Shown here piece by piece: positions 7,051 through 15,678 of a stretch of DNA of 16,984 nt. Both the position numbers and the translations under genes were made by a program. Below the pieces are notes generated by a model. It worked only from the letters and a program-made list of their open reading frames with translations, had not been told where the DNA came from and did no database searches. The stretch spans positions 1-16,984 of the forward strand of contig CAVFEH010000029.1 of assembly GCA_963621575.1 (NCBI GenBank), given 5' to 3'. The first letter of the stretch is position 1. Every line of letters begins with the position of its first letter. Source of the DNA: UBA1724 sp963621575. Its GTDB lineage: Bacteria; Verrucomicrobiota; Lentisphaeria; Oligosphaerales; Oligosphaeraceae.

Positions 7051-8394
7051 ATGACTGACTATTTGAAGCTCAAGGGGGATTCCAGCTGGTTCACCCACGA
7101 CCGTTTTGGCATGTTCATCCACTGGGGACTCTACTCCATGCCTGCGCGGCACGAGTGGATCCGCCACAATGAGAAGATCTCCAACGAAGACTACCAGATC
7201 TACTTCGACCTCTTCAACCCCGACCTCTTCCAGCCCCGCGAATGGGCGAAGGCCGCCCGCGAGGCCGGCATGCGCTACGTGGTCTTCACCACCAAGCACC
7301 ACGAGGGCTTCTGCCTGTGGGACACCCAGTACACCGACTACAAGGTCACCAACACCCCCTACGGCAAAGACGCCCTCCGCGAGGTGGTGGACGCCTTCCG
7401 CGCCGAGGGCCTCCACATCGGCTTCTATTACTCCCTCATTGACTGGCATCACCCCGATTTCACCGTGGACTGGCTCCATCCCCTCCGCGAGCGCCCCGAC
7501 CGCGACGTCCTCAACGCCGGCCGCGACATGAATCGCTACCGCCAGTACATGAAGAACCAGATCACCGAGCTGCTCACCAACTACGGCAAGATCGACGTGA
7601 TGTGGTTCGACTTCTCCTACCCCGTCGGAAACAAGGGCATCTCCGACACCTGGAGCAAGGACCACCCCGAGCGCCGCGACTGGGACGGAAAGTGCCACGA
7701 CGACTGGGATTCCGAAGGCATCGTGAAGCTGGCCCGCTCCCTCCAGCCCCATATCCTCATCGACAACCGCCTGGATCTGCCGGAGACCGCGGACATCGTC
7801 ACCCCCGAGCAGAACACCCCCGACGAGGACGTCACCGCCGGGCGGACCGGCGTGGTGTGGGAGGGCTGCCAGACCTTCTCCGGCTCCTGGGGATACTTCC
7901 GCGACGAGATGTCCTGGAAATCCGGCAAGCAGTGCGTGGACATGCTCATCAACCACGTCTCCCGCAACGGCAACATCATCATGAACGTGGGCCCCACCAG
8001 CCGCGGATATCTGGATTGCCGCGCCATGGAACGCCTCCACGACTACGCCGACTGGATGAAGTACAACAACCGCGCCATCTACAGCTGCGGGGCCGCCCCC
8101 AAGGAGTTCCCCGAACCCCGCGACTGCCGCTACACCTACAACGCCGAGACCAAACGGCTCTACTTGCACCTGATGAACTGGCCCTTCAAGCACGTCCTCC
8201 TGCCCAACCTGGCCGGGAAGCTGCGCTATGCGCAGTTCCTCCACGACGGCAGCCAGGTCCTCTTCCGCGACAACTCCACCAAAAACGTGGACGATGTGCT
8301 GAACGCCGCCTGCCCCGAGGGCGCCGTGGCCCTGGAACTCCCCGTCCTCCAGCCCCCCGTCTGCACCCCCGTCATCGAACTGATCCTCAAGTAA
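7051..8394 (+). CDS. Alpha-L-fucosidase, glycoside hydrolase family 29
   Basis: 447 aa. It should release terminal alpha-L-fucose from fucosylated oligosaccharides by a retaining mechanism. GH29 hallmarks are RFGMFIHWGLYS (18-29), HEWI (34-37), TKHHEGFCLWDT (81-92), IGFYYSLIDWHH (123-134) and IDVMWFDFSY (181-190). Asp187 is the expected catalytic nucleophile, and the domain closes with NGNIIMNVGP (306-315). Residues from about 350 form a small C-terminal beta-domain. There is no signal peptide, so hydrolysis would happen in the cytoplasm after uptake, or the enzyme leaves by another route. ATG 7051 is 85 bp after egsA and is preceded by a T/C-rich leader without Shine-Dalgarno. No fucose catabolism genes are next to it; the general acid/base was not assigned. 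Confidence 0.93.
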   Translation: MTDYLKLKGDSSWFTHDRFGMFIHWGLYSMPARHEWIRHNEKISNEDYQIYFDLFNPDLFQPREWAKAAREAGMRYVVFTTKHHEGFCLWDTQYTDYKVTNTPYGKDALREVVDAFRAEGLHIGFYYSLIDWHHPDFTVDWLHPLRERPDRDVLNAGRDMNRYRQYMKNQITELLTNYGKIDVMWFDFSYPVGNKGISDTWSKDHPERRDWDGKCHDDWDSEGIVKLARSLQPHILIDNRLDLPETADIVTPEQNTPDEDVTAGRTGVVWEGCQTFSGSWGYFRDEMSWKSGKQCVDMLINHVSRNGNIIMNVGPTSRGYLDCRAMERLHDYADWMKYNNRAIYSCGAAPKEFPEPRDCRYTYNAETKRLYLHLMNWPFKHVLLPNLAGKLRYAQFLHDGSQVLFRDNSTKNVDDVLNAACPEGAVALELPVLQPPVCTPVIELILK

Positions 8395-8467
8395 GTTGCC
8401 ATTGGCCCGGGACCGGCGCCGCTGCGAGACAAAAGGCGTAAAAAAGGCGGCGGAGAGATCCAAAATA
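8395..8467 (+). other. Fucosidase-murG spacer upstream of repeat copy B
   Basis: GC-rich with A-runs (AAAAAAGG around 8440). No convincing terminator or promoter was seen. Similarity to the stretch left of copy A may begin near 8445. Confidence 0.3.
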
Positions 8468-8524
8468 CGGGAGGCTGGCGCCCCCCGTGCCCCTGCCTGG
8501 ATTCTCCCGTCTGCCGGCGGTGCC
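8468..8524 (+). repeat. Short intergenic repeat, copy B (upstream of murG)
   Basis: 57 bp aligned end to end with copy A at 5566-5621. The 3' hairpin is kept as CCGTC-TGCC-GGCGG (8507-8520), where C to T leaves a G-U pair. Positions 8482-8497 (CCCCCGTGCCCCTGCC) are identical to the minus strand of 16447-16462 inside the split transposase. The element ends 46 nt before the murG start. Confidence 0.6.
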
Positions 8525-8570
8525 GGTGCCGGCCGCACACATTGCCAAACCTCCTCCCCCCTCCTATTTC

Positions 8571-9706
8571 ATGCATTTATTGATCTGCAGCGGCGGCACG
8601 GGCGGGCATTTTTATCCCGCGTTGTCCATCGCGCGGGAATACGCCTCCCGCGGCGGGAAAGTGACCCTGTTGATTTCGGGGCAACAGGTCCGCGAGCAGC
8701 GCGAGCAGCTGGAATCGGAGGGCCTGCAGCTGCGTGAAATCCCCAGTGTGCGGGTGCCGCGTGGAATTGTCGCGGCCCTCTGCTTCCCCTTCCGTTTCTG
8801 GAAGTGCAAGCGCGCGCTGGACAGGCTTTTCCGGGAGCTGGATGCCGACGGCCTCTTGAGCATGGGCTCCTTCACCTCCGTGGCGCCTTGCTTCAGCTGG
8901 AAGGCCACGCGGGGCCCCCTGATGCTCCACGAAGGCAACACCTTCATGGGACAGGCAAACCGTCTCTTCGTCAAAAAGGCGAAGCACATCCTGCTGTCGT
9001 TGCCGTTGGCGAACGACTCCCAGCGGAAGGGCACTCCCGCCACCGTGGTGGGGATGCCCTTGCGCCAGCCGCTCCTGGACGCCGCAAAAGACGCCGGGGA
9101 TCCCGCCTCGAAGGCCGCGGCGCGGAAGCGCCTGGGGCTTTCTCCGGAGAAGACCACGCTGCTGGTCTTCGGCGGCAGCCAGGGCGCCCGCGCCATCACC
9201 GGCCTGGTCACCAGGACCATCCCCCTGCTGGCCCCGCTGTCGAAACAGCTCCAGCTCATCTGCCTCACGGGCGCCGAAGACAACCGCGCCCTGGAGGAGA
9301 CCTGCCAGGCGGCCGGCATCCAGGCGAGAATCCGCCAGCGGGACCTGGAGATCCAGCACTGCTATCTGGCGGCCGACGCCGTCCTCTGCCGCGCCGGCGC
9401 CTCCAGCATCTGCGAATTGGCGCTCCTCCAAAAGGCCGCGTTCCTCATCCCCCTGCCCTCCGCCAAGGACAACCACCAGTACCACAACGCGAAGCTCCTG
9501 GCGGACAACGGCGCCGCGCGCCTCCTTGTCCAGAGCGAGACCACCCCCGGGAGCCTCTCCGCGCTTCTGGAAGAGTGGCTGCGGGATCCGGCGCCCTTCC
9601 GCGCCATGGGGCGGAAGCTCGGCGCCTACGGCTGTCCCGACGCCACCCACAAGGCGGTTGACGTCATAGAGTCCTGCCTCCGCCAGGGAAGCGGCGCGGA
9701 ACGTCC

Positions 9707-9710
<4 letters not shown>
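8571..9710 (+). CDS. murG: UDP-N-acetylglucosamine--lipid I GlcNAc transferase MurG
   Basis: 379 aa. MurG adds GlcNAc from UDP-GlcNAc to lipid I on the inner face of the cytoplasmic membrane, giving lipid II for peptidoglycan. The sequence shows the N-terminal SGGTGGHFYPAL (7-18), MGSF (98-101) and HEGN (120-123, where E. coli has HEQN). It also has GGSQGA (201-206), the donor-binding RAGASSICEL (274-283) and the late P-SAKDNHQYHNA block (295-307). Length is normal for the family. ATG 8571 begins directly at the first conserved strand (HLLICSGGTGG). No Shine-Dalgarno; a long C/T tract and repeat copy B lie upstream. Its stop overlaps the recombinase start (ATGA, 9707-9710), so the two are probably cotranslated. 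Confidence 0.95.
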
Positions 9711-10729
<1,019 letters not shown>

Positions 10730-10962
10730 CCGGGGAAACAACCCACGGCCCCCCCGCACCCCTCCCGCGCCTCCGTCAAACAGATGGCGCGACGCCGGGG
10801 CATCCACAGAAGGTCACACGGCTGAGGCTACATTAAAGCCATGCACCGTCCGGCGTACTGCAGCCCAAGAGGAATCGGGCAAACCGAGAAGTCGTGTTTG
10901 GCCTGTCCCGTACCTGCCGAATCCTTCCGCCTGCGGCGGCACCACTTTCCCTTTTTTGGACC
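10730..10962 (+). promoter_or_regulatory. metX leader: Structured leader upstream of metX
   Basis: A 233-bp gap with several possible RNA helices. GGCTG (10820-10824) pairs with CAGCC (10861-10865) and encloses GGCT/AGCC (10826-10829 with 10837-10840). Next is a 7-bp stem with one bulge (10878-10884 with 10896-10903) around an 11-nt loop. Last comes the repeat-like hairpin at 10927-10939. A T6 run follows at about 10952-10956, just before the start. The placement before a methionine gene suggests a regulatory leader, but none of the SAM riboswitch cores I know is present. Confidence 0.35.
10907..10943 (+). repeat. Short intergenic repeat, partial copy C (upstream of metX)
   Basis: Shares the 3' half of copies A and B: CCCGT, CCTGCC, then TCCTTCCGCCTGC-GGCGGCACC. 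The hairpin is CCGCC-TGC-GGCGG (10927-10939). The last part, CCGCCTGC(CG)GCGGCACCACT, is nearly identical to copy A. It ends 19 nt before the metX start. Confidence 0.5.
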
Positions 10963-12186
10963 ATGTATAAAAAAACAAGCAAATTCGATCCGCCGGACTC
11001 CTTGAGTTCCGTGGGCATGACGGTTCCGCGGCATTTGGTTCTCACGGACGCGGAGCATCCTTTTGCGCTGGAATGCGGCGAGAGCCTCCCGGAGGTGGAA
11101 GTCGAATACGAGACCTACGGCGATCTGTCGGAGGCGAAGGACAATGCGATCCTGATTTGCCACGCGCTCTCCGGCGACGCCCATGTGGCTGGCTGGGACT
11201 CCCAGGCGGCGGGGCATCCCGAGCGCAAATGGCGTCTGACCCACCCCGGATGGTGGGACGCCGTCATCGGCCCCGGAAAGCCCATCGACACCAACCGCTT
11301 CTACGTGGTATGCGCCAATGTGCTGGGAAGCTGCTACGGCACCACGGGCCCCATGTCCACCAATCCCAAGACCGGCAAGCCCTACGGCCTGGAGTTCCCC
11401 ATGGTCACGGTTGGCGACTGGGTGAATCTGGAGAAGGCGTTGCTGGAGCGCCTGGGCATCGGGCATCTCTATGCCGTCATTGGCGGCTCCCTGGGCGGCC
11501 AGCAGACCCTGGAGTGGGCCCTGCGCTACCCCCGCTGGATGGGAAAATGCATCATCATGGCCTCCGGACCGAAGCTCTCCGCCCAGGGGCTGGGCTTCAA
11601 CGCCGTGGCCCGAAACGCCATCATGCGCGACGAGAATTTCGACGGCGGCGCATACCTGGAAGACGCCCGGAATCCCGCCAACGGACTGGCCGTGGCCCGG
11701 ATGCTGGCACATATCACCTACCTTTCCGGAAAGGGAATGGATTTCAAGTTCGGCCGCACCCGCCTGGAAGACAAGGGCAATGGCAAGAACTTCCAGGCCG
11801 AATTCTCCGTGGAAAGCTACCTGAACCACCAGAGCAAGTCCTTCGTGGAGCGCTTCGACGCCAACAGCTACCTCTACATCACCCACGCCATGGACCACTA
11901 CGACGCCGCGGACGCCTGGGGGGACGGCGATCTGCGGAAGGCCTGCAAACGCCTCCACGCAGAGCTCATGGTGGTCTCCTTCTCCTCCGACTGGCTCTAC
12001 CCCCCCGCCGAAGCCAGGGAATTCGTCAATGCGATCCTGGCGGAAAACAAGCCCGTGACCTACGTGGAGATCGAGACCGAATCCGGGCACGACGCCTTCC
12101 TGGTGGACACGGCCCCCGTGGGGCGACTCCTGCGCGCGTATCTCCTGGCGCCCGGCATCAACCGACGCAGCGGAGCCATCCAATGA
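10963..12186 (+). CDS. metX: Homoserine O-acyltransferase MetX
   Basis: 407 aa. An alpha/beta-hydrolase enzyme that acylates homoserine with acetyl-CoA (or succinyl-CoA in some members), the committed step of methionine synthesis in the cytoplasm. The sequence shows HALSGDAHVAGW (67-78), GTTGP (126-130) and the nucleophile elbow GGSLGGQ with Ser176. Further on are DEN-DGG-Y (223-231), Asp343 in SSDWLYPP and His376 in ESGHDAFLVD, giving the Ser-Asp-His triad. Start ATG 10963 is preferred over the upstream in-frame GTG/ATG region because repeat copy C and the C/T-rich leader end there; ATG near residue 19 is another option. The stop overlaps lpxB by ATGA (12183-12186). Acyl donor preference was not decided. 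Confidence 0.95.
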   Translation: MYKKTSKFDPPDSLSSVGMTVPRHLVLTDAEHPFALECGESLPEVEVEYETYGDLSEAKDNAILICHALSGDAHVAGWDSQAAGHPERKWRLTHPGWWDAVIGPGKPIDTNRFYVVCANVLGSCYGTTGPMSTNPKTGKPYGLEFPMVTVGDWVNLEKALLERLGIGHLYAVIGGSLGGQQTLEWALRYPRWMGKCIIMASGPKLSAQGLGFNAVARNAIMRDENFDGGAYLEDARNPANGLAVARMLAHITYLSGKGMDFKFGRTRLEDKGNGKNFQAEFSVESYLNHQSKSFVERFDANSYLYITHAMDHYDAADAWGDGDLRKACKRLHAELMVVSFSSDWLYPPAEAREFVNAILAENKPVTYVEIETESGHDAFLVDTAPVGRLLRAYLLAPGINRRSGAIQ

Positions 12187-13379
12187 CCCGGAAGCCCGCG
12201 CAGCGACAGCAGACGGCGCCTGCGGGCGCTCCCGCCGGGCGGGAGCTTGTCTGGATCATGGCGGGGGAGACCTCCGGCGACGGATACGGGGCCTCGCTGG
12301 CACAGGCGTTGAAACGCCGTCGTCCCGGGCTTGTGGTCGAGGGCATGGGCGGAGGAAAAATGCGGGAGGCGGGAGTGGAGACCTTCGTGGACTCCACGGA
12401 GCTGGGCATCATCGGCTTCTGGGAGTGCCTCAAGCACGTCTTTTTCTTCCTGAGCCTCCTGAAGCGTGTGGCGCGCCGCGCCGCGCAGGAGCGTCCGAAG
12501 GCGGTGGTCCTCATTGACTATCCGGGCTTCCACCTGATGCTGGCCAGGCGCCTCCACGCCCTGGGGATCCCGGTGGTGTGGTACGTGAGCCCGCAGGTCT
12601 GGGCCTGGCGCACGGGCCGCGTCTGGAAGCTGGCGAAATACTGCCGCCGGATGCTCTGCATCTTCCCCTTCGAGCCAAAATACTACGAGCCCACCAGCCT
12701 GAAGGCGGAATTCGTGGGACACCCGCTCTTCGGGATCCTGGCGCCGTACCGCAAGGAGCCCCTCCCCGTCCGCAACGAAAACCTTGTCCTGCTGCTGCCC
12801 GGATCCCGCCGGCAGGAACTCCAGCGGCTCCTGCCCGTATTCCTCCAGGCCGCCGCGCTTCTCCACAAGCAGAACCCCGCGCTAGAATTCCGGATCCCCC
12901 TGCCCCGGCAGGCAATCCTGGAATTCGCGCAGGAGCTGGCCGCCCAATGCCCCGGTGCGCCACCGATCACGTGGTCCGTGGGAGACACCCGCCAGCTCAT
13001 GACCGAGGCCGCCGGCGCCATCGCCGCCAGTGGCACCGTCACCGTGGAGGCCGCCATGCTGGGGCTCCCCGTGGTGGTGGCCTATCGCATCAGCCCCGTC
13101 TCCTGGTGGATCGCCAGCCACCTCATCCAGATTGACACCATCACCATCGCCAATCTAGTCTGCGAAAAGAAGGCCTTCCAGGAGGTCCTCCAGAAGGAAT
13201 GCACCCCCGGGAATCTCGCCGCCGCCCTGGAGCGGATCCTCCCCGGAGGCGACAGGCGCCAGGAGACCCTGGACGACATGGCGGAATTCACACGACGACT
13301 GGGCGCAGCCGGAGAGGACGTCTCCGACAACGTGGCGAAAATCACCCTGGAAACCGCCGGGTTCCCGGAGGAACCGTAA
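12183..13379 (+). CDS. lpxB: Lipid-A-disaccharide synthase
   Basis: 398 aa. LpxB (GT19) joins UDP-2,3-diacylglucosamine and lipid X to make the lipid A disaccharide at the inner membrane, so the organism should make lipid A. Motifs are AGETSGD (27-33), GIIGFWECL (75-83) and IDYPGFH (111-117). They continue with VSPQVWAWR (135-143), FVGHPLF (177-183), LLPGSRRQE (204-212) and ASGTVTVEAAMLGLP (282-296). The first 20 residues are a low-complexity Ala/Pro/Gln extension. Translation is coupled to metX by ATGA, with GGAG at 12172-12175 as a plausible ribosome site. A 6-bp hairpin GGTTCC/GGAACC (13360-13375) overlaps the last codons and is not a terminator. Pairing with metX rather than other lpx genes is unusual. 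Confidence 0.95.
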   Translation: MTRKPAQRQQTAPAGAPAGRELVWIMAGETSGDGYGASLAQALKRRRPGLVVEGMGGGKMREAGVETFVDSTELGIIGFWECLKHVFFFLSLLKRVARRAAQERPKAVVLIDYPGFHLMLARRLHALGIPVVWYVSPQVWAWRTGRVWKLAKYCRRMLCIFPFEPKYYEPTSLKAEFVGHPLFGILAPYRKEPLPVRNENLVLLLPGSRRQELQRLLPVFLQAAALLHKQNPALEFRIPLPRQAILEFAQELAAQCPGAPPITWSVGDTRQLMTEAAGAIAASGTVTVEAAMLGLPVVVAYRISPVSWWIASHLIQIDTITIANLVCEKKAFQEVLQKECTPGNLAAALERILPGGDRRQETLDDMAEFTRRLGAAGEDVSDNVAKITLETAGFPEEP

Positions 13380-13415
13380 ACCCCGCTTTTCCCATCCATC
13401 TCCTCCGTCCCAAAC

Positions 13416-14192
13416 ATGAAGACCGGCGTCACCATCCTGGCCAGCGGCAGCAACGGAAACTGCATCGCCATCCAATACCACGGAAACACCATCCTCCTGG
13501 ACTGCGGAATCTCCCTTAAAATGCTCCGCGCCCGCATGGCGCAGGAGTGCGTGGATCCCGATTCGGTCCGCGCCATCCTGGTGACCCACAAACACGGAGA
13601 CCACCTGAAGGGCGTCGGCGCCGCCGCCGGCTTCCTGGGGGTGCCCGTCTTCTCCCCCTACGAAGTCGCAGAACTCCTCCAGAACGACAGAAAACACCCC
13701 GTCACCGCCACCGTCCTGGACACCGGGGCATCCTTCGGCCTCTCCGGCTTCCAGATCACGCCCTTCCCCGTGGAACACGACGTGGAGACCGTGGGATTCG
13801 TCCTCACGACCCCCGAGGCGAAAATCGGCGTCGCCACCGACATCGGGAGGCCCACCCAGACCGCAGCATTCCATCTGCGGGACTGCCAGACGCTCGTACT
13901 GGAAAGCAACTACGATGTCAACATGCTGGCGGCCTCCCCGCGCGAATGGGGACTCAAGAACCGCATCTGCAGCGGGAAGGGGCACCTCTCCAACAAACAG
14001 AATTCCGAGTTCCTCCCACGGCTCCTCACTAAAAACACCCGGAATCTCATCCTGGCGCATATCAGCCACGACTGCAACAAATATGAATTGGCCCTCGGCG
14101 CCGCACGCAAAACCCTCCACGAACTCAACCGCGAGGATGTCTTCGTGGACTACGGACGCCGCGAGGAGGCCCTGCCCACCGTGTGGTGCTGA
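13416..14192 (+). CDS. yycJ: Metallo-beta-lactamase-fold protein, YycJ/WalJ type
   Basis: 258 aa, family-typical length. A cytoplasmic MBL-fold hydrolase, probably a nuclease or phosphodiesterase acting on DNA; relatives in Firmicutes (YycJ/WalJ) are linked to the WalRK wall-metabolism operon and to DNA repair. The N-terminus has the characteristic LASGSNGNC (8-16). The metal site is THKHGDH (57-63: His58, His60, Asp62, His63) with His121, Asp142 (ATDIG), likely His190 (KGHLSN) and His215 (LAHIS). It lies 36 bp after lpxB and 43 bp before cca on the same strand, probably in one unit. The start has no Shine-Dalgarno, only a C/T-rich upstream stretch. No two-component genes are nearby, so the wall-signalling link of the Firmicutes relative is not supported here. 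Confidence 0.88.
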   Translation: MKTGVTILASGSNGNCIAIQYHGNTILLDCGISLKMLRARMAQECVDPDSVRAILVTHKHGDHLKGVGAAAGFLGVPVFSPYEVAELLQNDRKHPVTATVLDTGASFGLSGFQITPFPVEHDVETVGFVLTTPEAKIGVATDIGRPTQTAAFHLRDCQTLVLESNYDVNMLAASPREWGLKNRICSGKGHLSNKQNSEFLPRLLTKNTRNLILAHISHDCNKYELALGAARKTLHELNREDVFVDYGRREEALPTVWC

Positions 14193-14235
14193 GAAGGGAG
14201 AAACGTGCGGCCCAGGCAGGCCTGTTCCATTCCCC

Positions 14236-15678
14236 ATGGTCCCTCCCGAAGTCTTACAAATCATACACCGCCTGCAAGACACCGGACACCAGGCAGTGTT
14301 GGCGGGGGGGTGCGTCCGGGACATGCTTCGGAATGCCCCCCCCCACGACTGGGACATCGCCACCAGCGCCCGTCCCGAAGAAGTGGAGGCGCTTTTCCCC
14401 AAGACAATACCCGTAGGAAAGCAGTTCGGAATCATTCTCGTGATAGGGGATTCCGGCACACCATACGAAGTCGCCACATTCCGCAAGGAATCCGGCTACA
14501 CGGATGGACGCCATCCGGATTCCGTCTCCTTCGCGGAAATGATCGAGGATGTGAAGCGGCGGGATTTCACAGTGAATGCATTGCTCTACGACCCGGTTGC
14601 GGATCGCCTGCTGGATTTCGTGGATGGCGTGGCAGACCTAAAAGCGGGCGTTCTTCGCACTGTGGGAGACCCGGAGAAGCGCTTCAGCGAGGACCGCCTT
14701 CGGATGCTCCGGGCACCTCGTTTTGCCGCCAATCTCCATTTGCAGATTGCCCCAGAGACGTGGTCCGCCCTCAAAAAATGCGCCCACACCCTCCTTCCCG
14801 CCGTCTCCCAGGAGCGGATTCGCGATGAAGTGGAGAAAATGCTAATCCACGGCGCTTCCCGCAATGCCTTCCGGATGCTTCAGGAACTGGGATTGCTGGA
14901 GGTCATTCTGCCAGAACTCTCCGCGGAAGTCGGCGTTGCGCAGCCCCCGGAATATCATCCTGAAGGCGACGTTTGGCAACATCAGTTGAAGCTTCTGGGC
15001 TTTCTGGACGAGACCACACGCCGCGCATCCATCCTGGAAGAAGCGCAACCTGCGGAAATCCCCGCAGCACAACGCTTTGATTCCCAAAACCGGCTTGTTT
15101 CCGTCACAAGCCAGGAGTTGCGATGGCTCTGCTGGGGTGCGCTGTTCCATGATATCGGGAAGCCCCCCACATGCCACGTAGAGGAAAGCGGCCGCATTCG
15201 TTTCTTTGGGCATGATGTAAAAGGCGAGTCCCTGGCGCGGCAGCGTATGACTGCCCTGCGGCTGGGCAGCGCTGCTGTCGACAATGCCGCATACCTGGTG
15301 CGCCACCACATGGAGGTCGTACAACTCCCTATGGCACGTGTGGCGAAGCAACGACGAATGCTCCAACACCCCCTCTTCCCCCTGCTTCTGGAATTGGTTC
15401 GGCTGGATACCCTCTCTTCCTTCGGAAATCTGGAGCTCCACCAGAAAACCGCCACACTCTGGCACGAAGAGCAAATGCGCCCCCATCCGCCAAAGCCCAC
15501 CATCACCGGGCGTGATTTGCTGGCGCTGGGACTCAAGCCTGGTCCAATCTTTGGTGAGATCCTTCAGAAATGCCAGGACTATGAACTGGAGAATCCCTTT
15601 CAGGACCGGGAAGAGGCGCTTGCGTGGTTGCGTGTCAAGGTGCAAGAGTTTGTGCGCGACGACATAGCGCAGCAATAA
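14236..15678 (+). CDS. cca: CCA tRNA nucleotidyltransferase with HD domain
   Basis: 480 aa. A class II nucleotidyltransferase that adds or repairs the 3' CCA of tRNAs. The head shows AGGCVRD (23-29), DWDIATSA (38-45, catalytic Asp38/Asp40), TFRKES and RRDFTVNAL (108-116). Neck and body follow with RMLRAPRFAA (156-165), the RNA-binding KRFSEDR segment, and DVWQH. A C-terminal HD domain carries LFHDIGKPPT (303-312) and VRHHM, implying phosphohydrolase activity on the tRNA end as in E. coli Cca. ATG 14236 begins at the usual PPEVLQIIHRL start. Its 3' end overlaps the convergent transposase fragment by 44 bp. The gene looks less GC-rich and less C-ending than its upstream neighbours. Confidence 0.95.
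   Translation: MVPPEVLQIIHRLQDTGHQAVLAGGCVRDMLRNAPPHDWDIATSARPEEVEALFPKTIPVGKQFGIILVIGDSGTPYEVATFRKESGYTDGRHPDSVSFAEMIEDVKRRDFTVNALLYDPVADRLLDFVDGVADLKAGVLRTVGDPEKRFSEDRLRMLRAPRFAANLHLQIAPETWSALKKCAHTLLPAVSQERIRDEVEKMLIHGASRNAFRMLQELGLLEVILPELSAEVGVAQPPEYHPEGDVWQHQLKLLGFLDETTRRASILEEAQPAEIPAAQRFDSQNRLVSVTSQELRWLCWGALFHDIGKPPTCHVEESGRIRFFGHDVKGESLARQRMTALRLGSAAVDNAAYLVRHHMEVVQLPMARVAKQRRMLQHPLFPLLLELVRLDTLSSFGNLELHQKTATLWHEEQMRPHPPKPTITGRDLLALGLKPGPIFGEILQKCQDYELENPFQDREEALAWLRVKVQEFVRDDIAQQ

Noticed and set aside
10819..10910. SAM-I riboswitch-like words (AAGAGG, GGCAAACC) in the metX leader
   Set aside because: The words are present but the helices and the conserved core between them are missing, and the spacing is wrong. 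Kept only as an unassigned structured leader.
10828..12183. 451-codon minus-strand open frame opposite metX
   Set aside because: Shadow of metX: His/Gly/Val-rich with no recognisable motif.
13360..13375. Hairpin GGTTCC-CGGA-GGAACC at the end of lpxB as a terminator
   Set aside because: The stem is only 6 bp, lies within the coding sequence and has no T-run; the next gene starts 37 bp after the lpxB stop.
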